Positions 1 to 6,573 of a stretch of 15,054 nucleotides of DNA are shown piece after piece (the first letter of the stretch is position 1; each line of letters begins with the position of its first letter). Under the pieces are notes generated by a model. It ran no database searches and was not told where the DNA came from. It worked only from the letters and a program-made list of their open reading frames with translations. The position numbers and the translations under genes are program-made. Location of the stretch: positions 1 through 15,054 of the forward strand of contig CAJKRH010000038.1 in the NCBI GenBank assembly GCA_905202255.1. The letters run 5' to 3'. This DNA is from an uncultured Ruminococcus sp. Its GTDB lineage: Bacteria; Bacillota; Clostridia; Oscillospirales; CAG-272.

Positions 1-50
1 CGACCGCGTTTGCTTCGCAAATCGGTCAATTCCCCACTGGGGAAGGCTTT
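1..50 (-). repeat. REP-like double-hairpin intergenic repeat, copy 1 (may run off the left edge)
   Basis: Two inverted repeats lie side by side. Positions 30-44 read TTCCCC-ACT-GGGGAA (6-bp stem, 3-nt loop). Positions 1-27 form a longer imperfect stem, CGACCG/CGGTC plus GTTTGC/GCAAAT around a TTC loop. Read on the minus strand the order is AAAGCCTTCCCC, first hairpin, then the GACCG hairpin. This matches the architecture of the repeat at the right end of the window (AAGCCTTCTCC, hairpin, second hairpin, GGATGAGG). The similarity is in layout and in the AAGCCTTC lead-in, while the second stem differs in sequence. Elements of this kind are dispersed between genes in many Clostridia. No transposase is present. 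Confidence 0.55.
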
Positions 51-240
51 CTTTTTGGTCGATTCTGTACATTAGCAAAACTAATTTCTGAATTTAGAGT
101 TTTTCGACGCTCCGACTGAAAGCCCCGCTTTGCCCGTTTTTGCGGCATCATCCACAAAAATCACGCGTTGCATTTGTGACAAACGGAGAAAATCAAGGCA
201 AAATATACAAATATTTCAAGTCAAATTTTTGGCAACAATT
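51..240. other. Gene-free intergenic stretch upstream of the deoR promoter
   Basis: No reading frame with a ribosome binding site and no RNA gene was recognised. The stretch is AT-rich, most strongly after about 180. Small dyads occur, for example TTTGT-G-ACAAA at 173-183 and AAATAT-ACAA-ATATTT at 201-216. Neither is long enough to call an operator or terminator alone. With the repeat at 1-50 and the promoter at 263-292 it makes up the 330-bp leader before the regulator gene. Confidence 0.6.
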
Positions 241-248
241 CTTCGGTT

Positions 249-297
249 TTAACATCAAAATGTTGACTTTTAACAGTAATATATGATATAATTAACA
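249..297. promoter_or_regulatory. Candidate operator: three phased TTAACA direct repeats
   Basis: TTAACA occurs at 249-254, 270-275 and 292-297, with start-to-start spacings of 21 and 22 bp, so all three fall on one face of the helix. They lie before the -35, inside the spacer, and straddling the end of the -10. A dyad AACAT-CAAA-ATGTT (251-264) overlaps the first copy and the -35. Several DeoR-family regulators bind repeated short elements across their own promoters, so autoregulation by the adjacent regulator is the natural reading. The region is AT-rich, so chance cannot be excluded. Confidence 0.4.
263..292 (+). promoter_or_regulatory. Sigma-A promoter of the deoR-E2-E3-E1 operon
   Basis: The -35 is TTGACT at 263-268 and the -10 is TATAAT at 287-292, with an 18-bp spacer. 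An extended -10 TG at 284-285 immediately precedes the -10 (TGATATAAT). The expected start is about 299, giving a leader of about 30 nt before the regulator start at 331. This is the only clear promoter found ahead of the four-gene plus-strand operon. Confidence 0.75.
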
Positions 298-330
298 TGA
301 TTGATTTTTGGTTATAAGGACGGTGAAAAA

Positions 331-1098
331 ATGCCAAAGGACAGAAAGGAGCAGATAAAGGATATTCTCACTGAGAAACCCTTTGTCTCCCTGCATGAGC
401 TGGAAGCGAAGTTTCCCGAGGTTACAAGCATGACTCTGCGCCGCGATATCGCTTATCTCGAGAGCAGAGGCGAGCTGATAAAGGTTCGCGGCGGCGCGCG
501 CTCGATGAAGTTCATCACATCATCGATGGAGGACGAATTCGGAAAGCGCCTGCACGAATGTACCGAGGAAAAGGCGCGCATCGCTCTCGCGGCTCTCACT
601 TTCATAGAGCCGAACCGCTCTATTTTCATAGATTCGGGAACAACTGCGCTTGCACTTGCCTCGGTCGTTCCGGATCAGCATATCATCTTTACCACAACAG
701 GTCCGCATGTCGCCATAGAGCTGGCGAAAAACAGAAAGAACATCGTCAATCTCGTCGGCGGCATGATAAATCACGATAATTTTTCCGTTTCGGGAATGGA
801 AGCTCTGCGGTTTGTCTCCGAGATAAATATCGACATTGCCTTCATGGTTCCCTCCTGCGTTTCCGTTTCCGGCGGATTCACCTGCGGAAACTATTCGGAA
901 TGCGAAATGAAGAAATTCATTCTCGCAAAGGCAATGCGGAAAATTGTCCTCATGGACAGCACGAAGCTCGGCAAAAGCCTGCCGTATACCTTCTGCCATG
1001 CGGAGGATATCGATGTGCTGATAACAGACGACGAGCTGCCGCGCGATTTTCGCGATCAGCTTGAGAAAAACAATGTCAAAATAATAATTGCAAAATAA
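331..1098 (+). CDS. DeoR/GlpR-family transcriptional regulator
   Basis: The 255-residue protein has the normal length and two-part layout of the DeoR family. A winged helix-turn-helix covers residues 5-57, including the TLRRDIAYLESRGELIKVRGGA recognition and wing region typical of the family. A sugar-phosphate-sensing DeoRC domain follows, with DSGTT at 101-105, LVGG at 141-144 and DSTKLGK at 209-215. ATG 331 is chosen because AAGGA (316-320) lies 10 nt upstream; the in-frame TTG at 301 would overlap the expected transcription start and has no ribosome binding site. The gene leads the operon 41 nt ahead of the E2 gene, with no terminator between. It probably represses this operon and is relieved by a phosphorylated sugar intermediate, but the ligand cannot be read from sequence. 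Confidence 0.9.
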   Translation: MPKDRKEQIKDILTEKPFVSLHELEAKFPEVTSMTLRRDIAYLESRGELIKVRGGARSMKFITSSMEDEFGKRLHECTEEKARIALAALTFIEPNRSIFIDSGTTALALASVVPDQHIIFTTTGPHVAIELAKNRKNIVNLVGGMINHDNFSVSGMEALRFVSEINIDIAFMVPSCVSVSGGFTCGNYSECEMKKFILAKAMRKIVLMDSTKLGKSLPYTFCHAEDIDVLITDDELPRDFRDQLEKNNVKIIIAK

Positions 1099-1106
1099 AA
1101 ACAATA

Positions 1107-1127
1107 CGGCGGAAAACCCGTCGGGAA
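1107..1127 (+). promoter_or_regulatory. Structured leader just before the E2 ribosome binding site
   Basis: CGGCGG (1107-1112) can pair with CCGTCG (1118-1123) around an AAAAC loop, with one G-U pair. The 15-nt string AAAACCCGTCGGGAA at 1113-1127 recurs exactly at 3969-3983, before the E1 gene. In each place it ends one base before the Shine-Dalgarno sequence. The function is unknown; translation control, transcript stability or a protein-binding dyad (CCCG-T-CGGG) are all possible. Confidence 0.45.
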
Positions 1128-1139
1128 TGGAGTAATAAT

Positions 1140-2468
1140 ATGGCAAATGCCGTAATCATGCCCCGCCAGGGGCAAAGTGTAGAAAGCTGTATCATCACCT
1201 CTTGGCACAAAAAGGTCGGCGACAAGGTTGCCGCAGGCGATGTGCTCTTCTCCTACGAAACCGACAAATCGGCTTTTGATGAGAAATCCGAGGTGGAGGG
1301 TACTCTTCTGAAGGTGCTTTTCGGTGAGGGCGATGATGTTCCCTGCCTCGAAACGGTCTGCTATATCGGAAACGAAGGCGAAACGATAGCAGATGAGGCG
1401 AAAGCCGCACCGGAATCAAAGGCAGATGAAAAATCCGAAGTAAAAGTCGAAGCGGCAGAGACAAAGCCCGCCGAGGTCGATATTCCCGTAAGAGCCGAGG
1501 GCGAGAGAGTAAAAATCTCCCCGAGGGCAAGAAATCTCGCGCTGAAAACAGGCGCCGACCTTTCCCACGCCGGCGCAACGGGACCGAACGGCAGAATAAT
1601 AGAACGCGATGTAGTCGCCGCGCTTGACGCGGGCTACACTGTGCCCACCGCAAAAGTAGAGGACTTCCTCGCCGGCAGATTTACCGAGGAGGTAAAGACG
1701 ACGGAAGCACCCGCAAGCGCAGCAGCTCCCGCGGCAGCTGCGGTTACCGCAGTTTCCGCAGCCGCACCCGAGGCGGAATACGAGGATGTCAAGCTCCCGC
1801 AGATACGCAAGGTAATCGCCCGCTCGATGCAGGCTTCGCTTCAGGAATGCGCTCAGCTCACGCTCAATGCATCATTTGATGCCACTCAGATCATGGCTTT
1901 CCGCGCCGCTATGAAGGCAAACGGCGAAGCTATGGGCATGGGCAACATCACGATAAACGATATGATTCTCTTCGCCGTTGCGAAAACGCTCCCCGCACAC
2001 AAGAGCCTCAATGCTCATTTCCTCGGCGAGAATATGCGCTTCTTCCATAATGTAAATCTCGGCATAGCCGTCGATACGGAGCGCGGTCTCATGGTTCCCA
2101 CAGTCGCATGCGCGGAGAAGCTCACTCTTTCCGAGCTGGCTAAAGCCTCAAAGGCAGTGATAACCGAAGCTCAGAGCGGCACGATAAGCCCCGATAAGCT
2201 GAAGGGCGCATCGTTCACCGTAAGCAATCTCGGCGCGATGGGCGTGGAAAGCTTTACTCCCGTGATAAATCCGCCGCAGACCGGCATACTCGGCGTCTGC
2301 TCGCTGACAAAGCGCGTAAAGGAAGTAGGCGGCGCACCCGTTTTCTATCCATGCATACCGCTCTCGCTCACATTTGACCACAGAGCACTCGACGGCGCGC
2401 CTGCGGCAAGATTTTTGCGCGAGCTCTGCACAAATCTCGAAAACTTTAATCTCCTCCTCGCAAAATAA
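1140..2468 (+). CDS. Dihydrolipoamide acyltransferase (E2) of a 2-oxo-acid/acetoin dehydrogenase complex
   Basis: This is the core subunit that receives the acyl group from E1 on a lipoyl arm and passes it to CoA. One lipoyl domain covers residues 1-80, with the modified lysine expected at K43 in ETDKSAFD. A peripheral-subunit-binding domain lies at about 124-160, in a region starting KISPRARNLA. An Ala/Pro-rich swinging linker follows at about 186-213. The catalytic acyltransferase domain runs from about 218 to 442, with active-site DHRALDG at 413-419 (H414, D418) and SNLG at 362-365. The length of 442 residues is normal. GGAG (1129-1132) lies 7 nt before the ATG. The acyl specificity (pyruvate, branched-chain or acetoin) cannot be decided. 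No lipoate ligase or lipoyl synthase gene is in the window. Confidence 0.93.
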   Translation: MANAVIMPRQGQSVESCIITSWHKKVGDKVAAGDVLFSYETDKSAFDEKSEVEGTLLKVLFGEGDDVPCLETVCYIGNEGETIADEAKAAPESKADEKSEVKVEAAETKPAEVDIPVRAEGERVKISPRARNLALKTGADLSHAGATGPNGRIIERDVVAALDAGYTVPTAKVEDFLAGRFTEEVKTTEAPASAAAPAAAAVTAVSAAAPEAEYEDVKLPQIRKVIARSMQASLQECAQLTLNASFDATQIMAFRAAMKANGEAMGMGNITINDMILFAVAKTLPAHKSLNAHFLGENMRFFHNVNLGIAVDTERGLMVPTVACAEKLTLSELAKASKAVITEAQSGTISPDKLKGASFTVSNLGAMGVESFTPVINPPQTGILGVCSLTKRVKEVGGAPVFYPCIPLSLTFDHRALDGAPAARFLRELCTNLENFNLLLAK

Positions 2469-2529
2469 AACGGCGCGGCAAAGCCCCCACAACGGCGGGA
2501 GCGCAATGCCGTAAAATATAAAAGCCGTT
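2469..2529 (+). promoter_or_regulatory. Structured spacer between E2 and E3
   Basis: The 78-nt spacer holds AACGGC twice (2469-2474, 2491-2496) and GCCGT twice (2508-2512, 2524-2528, the latter extended to GCCGTT). This allows nested or alternative stems just before the E3 ribosome binding site AAGGAA (2535-2540). No T-tract follows, so it is not an obvious terminator. It is comparable in position and CGGCG content to the leaders of the E2 and E1 genes. Confidence 0.35.
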
Positions 2530-2546
2530 GAGAAAAGGAAATAGCA

Positions 2547-3908
2547 ATGTACGATTTGATTGTACTCGGCGGGGGACCTGCCGGATATAATGCGGCGGAG
2601 AGAGCCGCACACAGCGGAATGAAAACGCTCGTCCTCGAGGGTCGCGCGCTCGGCGGCGTCTGCCTCAACGAGGGTTGCGTTCCGACCAAAACCCTGCTCT
2701 ACAGCGCAAAAATTTTCGACTATGCAAAGCACGGCGCAGACTACGGCGTAAAGACCGAAAACGCCTCCATAGACCACTCGTTTGTGGTGGCAAGAAAAGA
2801 TAAAGTTGTAAAAACGCTCGTTTCGGGCATTCAGATGAAGCTGAAAAAGGCGGGCGTGGAGGTTGTTTCCGAATACGGAAAGATAGCGGGCAAAATCGAC
2901 GGCGGTTTTGCCGTAGAGGCGGCAGGAAAGCGCTACGAGGGCGCAAAACTTCTCATCTGTACAGGCTCATATGCTTTCGTTCCGCCGATACCCGGGCTTC
3001 GCGAAGCCGTGGCATCCGGCTTTGCCATGACAAACCGCGAGATACTCGATATGAAAGAAGCACCCGCTTCCCTCGCAGTCATAGGCGGCGGTGTAATCGG
3101 GCTTGAGATGGCTTCGTATTTCAATTCCATCGGCACAAAAGTCACCGTTATCGAAATGCTCGACCATATAGCGGGACCCACCGACAGCGAAATCTCGAAG
3201 ATTCTCCTCCGCAATTATAAGGCAAAGGGCGTGGAATTTCTGCTCGGCGCCAAGGTTACGGGAGTTTACGCCGGCAAGGTTGCATACGAGCTGGACGGCA
3301 AGCAGTGCGAGGTTTCGGCGGATAAAGTTCTTGTTTCCATCGGCAGGCGCGCAAATACAGCCGATATCGGACTTGAGACGGTAGGCGTTCAGACAGAGCG
3401 CGGTGCCGTTGTCACCGACGAATACTGCAAGACAAATATCCCCGGCATATGGGCGGCAGGCGATGTAAACGGCAAGTCCATGCTCGCACACACGGCATAT
3501 CGCGAGGGCGAGGTCGCCGTAGCCAATATGCTCGGCGCAAGAGAGAGAGTCAATTATCTCTCCATTCCCTCCGTCATATATACAAATCCCGAGGTGGCAA
3601 GCGTCGGCGAAACAAGCGAAAGCATCGCCGCAAAGGGACTCAATGCAAAAACCACCTCCGTCACGCTCAAATACAGCGGCAGATATATCGCCGAAAACGA
3701 GCACGGCGACGGCATAGTCAAGATAATCACGGATAAGGAGCACGGAACCGTGCTCGGAGTTCACATGATAGGAAGCTATGCCTCGGAGATAATCTACGGC
3801 GCCGCCATGATGGTGGAAAAGGAAATGCGCGCGGACGATGTGAAGAAGCTTGTATTCCCGCATCCCACGGTATGCGAGGTTATCCGCGAAGCGATGTTCA
3901 TGATTTAA
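2547..3908 (+). CDS. lpdA: Dihydrolipoamide dehydrogenase (E3)
   Basis: This FAD flavoprotein reoxidises the dihydrolipoyl group of E2 and reduces NAD+. The N-terminal FAD site is GGGPAGY at 8-14. The redox-active disulfide is C39/C44 in GGVCLNEGCVPTK. The NAD-binding Rossmann motif is GGGVIGLE at 180-187, and the second FAD motif AAGDVNG lies at 303-309. The C-terminal dimerisation domain ends with the active-site pair H439 and E444 (HPTVCE). Its 453 residues are slightly short but within the family range, and all catalytic residues are present. The ribosome binding site AAGGAA (2535-2540) lies 6 nt before the ATG. The gene sits between E2 and E1, so it is dedicated to this complex. Confidence 0.95.
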   Translation: MYDLIVLGGGPAGYNAAERAAHSGMKTLVLEGRALGGVCLNEGCVPTKTLLYSAKIFDYAKHGADYGVKTENASIDHSFVVARKDKVVKTLVSGIQMKLKKAGVEVVSEYGKIAGKIDGGFAVEAAGKRYEGAKLLICTGSYAFVPPIPGLREAVASGFAMTNREILDMKEAPASLAVIGGGVIGLEMASYFNSIGTKVTVIEMLDHIAGPTDSEISKILLRNYKAKGVEFLLGAKVTGVYAGKVAYELDGKQCEVSADKVLVSIGRRANTADIGLETVGVQTERGAVVTDEYCKTNIPGIWAAGDVNGKSMLAHTAYREGEVAVANMLGARERVNYLSIPSVIYTNPEVASVGETSESIAAKGLNAKTTSVTLKYSGRYIAENEHGDGIVKIITDKEHGTVLGVHMIGSYASEIIYGAAMMVEKEMRADDVKKLVFPHPTVCEVIREAMFMI

Positions 3909-3948
3909 GCGAAAACAAATTTACATAAAACATAAAAAATTACGGATT

Positions 3949-3989
3949 CGGCGGTCACCGTTTCAAGAAAAACCCGTCGGGAAAGTGAG
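3949..3989 (+). promoter_or_regulatory. Structured leader and ribosome binding site before the fused E1 gene
   Basis: CGGCGG (3949-3954) can pair with CCGTCG (3974-3979), the same stem as in the E2 leader but with a 19-nt loop that contains the small dyad CGGT-C-ACCG (3952-3960). The exact 15-nt repeat AAAACCCGTCGGGAA lies at 3969-3983. GTGAG (3985-3989) is then placed 7 nt before ATG 3997 and supports that start over the in-frame GTG at 3985, which forms part of this ribosome binding site. Confidence 0.45.
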
Positions 3990-3996
3990 ATTTACC

Positions 3997-6474
3997 ATGC
4001 CTAAGAGTCAATATGTAGACCCCAGAAAAGTTTTTGAAGCAGGATATATCCATTTTGAGGATATCCCCGTTTGTCAGTACAGCCTTTCTCTCGAAGACGA
4101 GAGAAGAATATATTCCAAGGATGATCTCGTCCGCATCTATCGCGACATGGCGATAATCCGCGAATTTGAGACGATGCTCAACGAGATAAAGACAAAGAGC
4201 GTTTACAACGGCGTTGAATATACAAATCCCGGTCCCGCGCATCTTTCCATCGGTCAGGAAGCTTCCGCTGTCGGCGAAGCATACTGCCTCGATATAGACG
4301 ACTTCACCTTCGGCTCGCACAGAAGCCACGGTGAAATCCTCGCAAAGGGTCTCTCCGCAATAAACAAGCTCTCCGATGCCGAGCTTTACGACGTGATGAA
4401 AAACTTCCTCGGCGGCGAAACGCTCAAGGTAGTAGAGGGCAAAGAGGAAGTAAAGGGCAATACAAAGGAGCTTGCAATCGACTTCCTGCTCTACGGTGCG
4501 CTCGCAGAGGTTTTTGCGAGAACGACAGGCTTCAATAAAGGTCTGGGCGGCTCGATGCACGCATTCTTTATTCCTTTCGGCATCTTCCCGAATAATGCCA
4601 TAGTAGGCGGCAGTGCACCCATCGCTCTCGGCGCGGCTCTCTATAAGAGAAGCAACAGAAAGAAGGGCATAATCGTTGCCAACTGCGGCGACGGCGCCAT
4701 GGGCAGAGGTCCTGTTCTGGAGGCACTCAATATGTCCGCCATGGACCAGATAAAGAAGCTCTGGGATAACGGAAGCGGAGAGGGTCTGCCGATTCTCTTC
4801 AATGTATTCAATAACCATTACGGCATGGGCGGTCAGACCGCAGGCGAAACAATGGCATGGCAGATGGCGGCAAGAATAGGCGCGGGCGTCAACCCCGAGC
4901 AGATGCACGCCGAGAGAGTAAACGGCTATGACCCGCTCGCAGTGATTGACGCTTTTGCAAGAAAGAAAGAGCTGCTCGTGCGCGGCAAGGGTCCGGCTCT
5001 GCTTGAGGTGGTAACCTACCGCGTATCGGGACATTCCCCCTCCGACTCCTCCACATACAGAACTCCCGAGGAAATCGAGGCATGGAAGAACGCCGACCCG
5101 ATAAAGGCTTACAGAGAGAAGCTGATACTCGGCGGCGTAGCTACGGAAGCGGAGCTTGACGCCGTTCACGACACTATCGTGCGCCGCATGACAAAAATCT
5201 GCCGCCTTGCCATAGACGACAGTGTTTCCCCGAGAATGGACCTCGATAAGCATCCCGACGCCATCGAATCCATCATGTTCTCCAATGAAGAGAAGCCGAA
5301 GCTCGATGACAGAAAGCCAGAGGTTCTCATTCCCAATAAAGAGGATGTGCCGCGTGTAAAGGATATCGCAGGTAAGGTTCGCTTTGCATTTGATGCAGAG
5401 GGAAAGCCTGTTTCCAAGATGAAGAGATACAATATCTGCGACGGTCTCTTTGAGCCGATTATAGATAAATTCTACGAAGATCCCACGCTCATCGCTTACG
5501 GCGAGGATAACCGCGACTGGGGCGGTGCTTTCGGCGTTTACAAGAAGATGACCGAGGCTATTCCCTATCACAGATTCTTCAATGCGCCTATTTCCGAGGC
5601 GGCTATAGTAGGCTCGGCTGTCGGCTATGCAATGTGCGGCGGCAGAGCTATAGTGGAACTGATGTATGCGGACTTCATCGGTTGCGCGGGCGACGAAATC
5701 TTCAACCAGATTGCAAAATGGCAGGCGATGAGCGCCGGCATACTCAAAATGCCGATAATCCTGCGTGTTTCCGTCGGTTCCAAATACGGCGCACAGCACA
5801 GCCAGGACTGGACAGCACTCACAGCCCATATCCCGGGACTGAAAGTAGTATTCCCCTCCACGCCTTATGATGCAAAGGGTCTCATGACCTCCGCACTCAA
5901 CGGCACCGACCCCGTGATATTCTTCGAGAGCCAGAGAATTTATGACCGCGGTGAAGAATTCCACAAGGGCGGCGTTCCCGAGGGCGCATACGAAATCAAG
6001 ATAGGCGAGCCAGATATCAAGCGCGAGGGCAAGGACATCACAATACTCACGATAGGCGCGGTTCTCTACCGTGCGCTCGATGCGGCAAAGCAGCTTGAAG
6101 AGAAATACGGCATTTCCGCCGAGGTTATCGACAGCCGCTCGATAGTTCCTTTTGATTATGCTCCCGTCATCGAATCCGTAAAGAAAACCGGCAAGATTGT
6201 CATCGTCGGCGATGCCTGCGAGCGCAACTCCGTGATGCGCGATATGGCTTCCAATATAGCCGAGCTTGCCTTTGATTATCTCGATGCTCCGCCTGTTGTA
6301 GTCGGCTCCAGAAACTGGATCACTCCCGCATATGAGCTTGAGAAATACTTCTTCCCGCAGCCCGATACCATCATAGACGCTATCACGCAGAAGATTCTCC
6401 CCATCCCGGGCAGAACACCTTACTACAACTTCACAGAGGCTGAAAAGATAGAGCGCGCAAAGAAAGGCGTATAA
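3997..6474 (+). CDS. Fused E1 alpha/beta thiamine-diphosphate 2-oxo-acid dehydrogenase
   Basis: The 825-residue protein joins the two E1 subunits that are usually separate. It decarboxylates the 2-oxo acid (or cleaves acetoin) and acylates the lipoyl arm of E2. The alpha part (about 1-430) shows HRSHGEILAKG (108-118), KGLGGSMH (181-188), the ThDP motif GDG (231-233) to NN (272-273), and YRVSGHSPSD (341-350). A charged linker covers about 430-475. The beta part (about 476-810) shows YGED (501-504), FFNAPISEAAI (527-537), FNQIAKWQAMSAG (569-581) and HSQD (601-604). The alpha part is longer than usual between LAKG and KGLGGSMH and within the ThDP motif. Fused alpha/beta E1 proteins are known in Clostridia. 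The gene is last in the operon, 88 nt after E3. The substrate is unknown. Confidence 0.92.
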   Translation: MPKSQYVDPRKVFEAGYIHFEDIPVCQYSLSLEDERRIYSKDDLVRIYRDMAIIREFETMLNEIKTKSVYNGVEYTNPGPAHLSIGQEASAVGEAYCLDIDDFTFGSHRSHGEILAKGLSAINKLSDAELYDVMKNFLGGETLKVVEGKEEVKGNTKELAIDFLLYGALAEVFARTTGFNKGLGGSMHAFFIPFGIFPNNAIVGGSAPIALGAALYKRSNRKKGIIVANCGDGAMGRGPVLEALNMSAMDQIKKLWDNGSGEGLPILFNVFNNHYGMGGQTAGETMAWQMAARIGAGVNPEQMHAERVNGYDPLAVIDAFARKKELLVRGKGPALLEVVTYRVSGHSPSDSSTYRTPEEIEAWKNADPIKAYREKLILGGVATEAELDAVHDTIVRRMTKICRLAIDDSVSPRMDLDKHPDAIESIMFSNEEKPKLDDRKPEVLIPNKEDVPRVKDIAGKVRFAFDAEGKPVSKMKRYNICDGLFEPIIDKFYEDPTLIAYGEDNRDWGGAFGVYKKMTEAIPYHRFFNAPISEAAIVGSAVGYAMCGGRAIVELMYADFIGCAGDEIFNQIAKWQAMSAGILKMPIILRVSVGSKYGAQHSQDWTALTAHIPGLKVVFPSTPYDAKGLMTSALNGTDPVIFFESQRIYDRGEEFHKGGVPEGAYEIKIGEPDIKREGKDITILTIGAVLYRALDAAKQLEEKYGISAEVIDSRSIVPFDYAPVIESVKKTGKIVIVGDACERNSVMRDMASNIAELAFDYLDAPPVVVGSRNWITPAYELEKYFFPQPDTIIDAITQKILPIPGRTPYYNFTEAEKIERAKKGV

Positions 6475-6500
6475 TCTGACGACGAAAATTTTCAAATATC

Positions 6501-6541
6501 ATAAAGAAATCAGGGATCTGCACGATCCCTGATTTCTTTAT
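6501..6541. terminator. Strong bidirectional intrinsic terminator
   Basis: A perfect 18-bp inverted repeat runs 6501-6518 / 6524-6541 around the 5-nt loop TGCAC. The core is CAGGGATC/GATCCCTG, flanked by an A-rich left arm (ATAAAGAAAT) and a T-rich right arm (ATTTCTTTAT), so each strand gives a stem ending in a U-rich run. It lies 26 nt after the E1 stop and 32 nt after the PHP stop. It can therefore end both converging operons. Confidence 0.85.
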
Positions 6542-6573
6542 ATCATGAGTTTCCGACTCTTACCGTCGCCTTC

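Noticed and set aside
201..216. AAATAT-ACAA-ATATTT dyad resembling the first obg palindrome
   Set aside because: Arms are pure A/T, the centre differs and it lies far upstream of the promoter; chance in AT-rich DNA is likely.
301..330. Upstream TTG start for the deoR gene
   Set aside because: It has no ribosome binding site and falls at the expected transcription start, whereas ATG 331 has AAGGA at proper distance.
1740..1800. Ala/Pro-rich low-complexity stretch in E2
   Set aside because: It is the normal flexible linker of E2 enzymes, not an inserted repeat.
3920..3950. Possible promoter before E1 (TTTACA at about 3920)
   Set aside because: No acceptable -10 follows at 16-18 bp. Read-through from the operon promoter is the simpler explanation.
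3955..6495. Open frame of 846 codons on the minus strand, opposite the whole E1 gene
   Set aside because: It mirrors the codon phase of a strongly biased real gene. Its translation is rich in Cys, His and Tyr with no recognisable domain, and it runs through the bidirectional terminator. It is a shadow frame.
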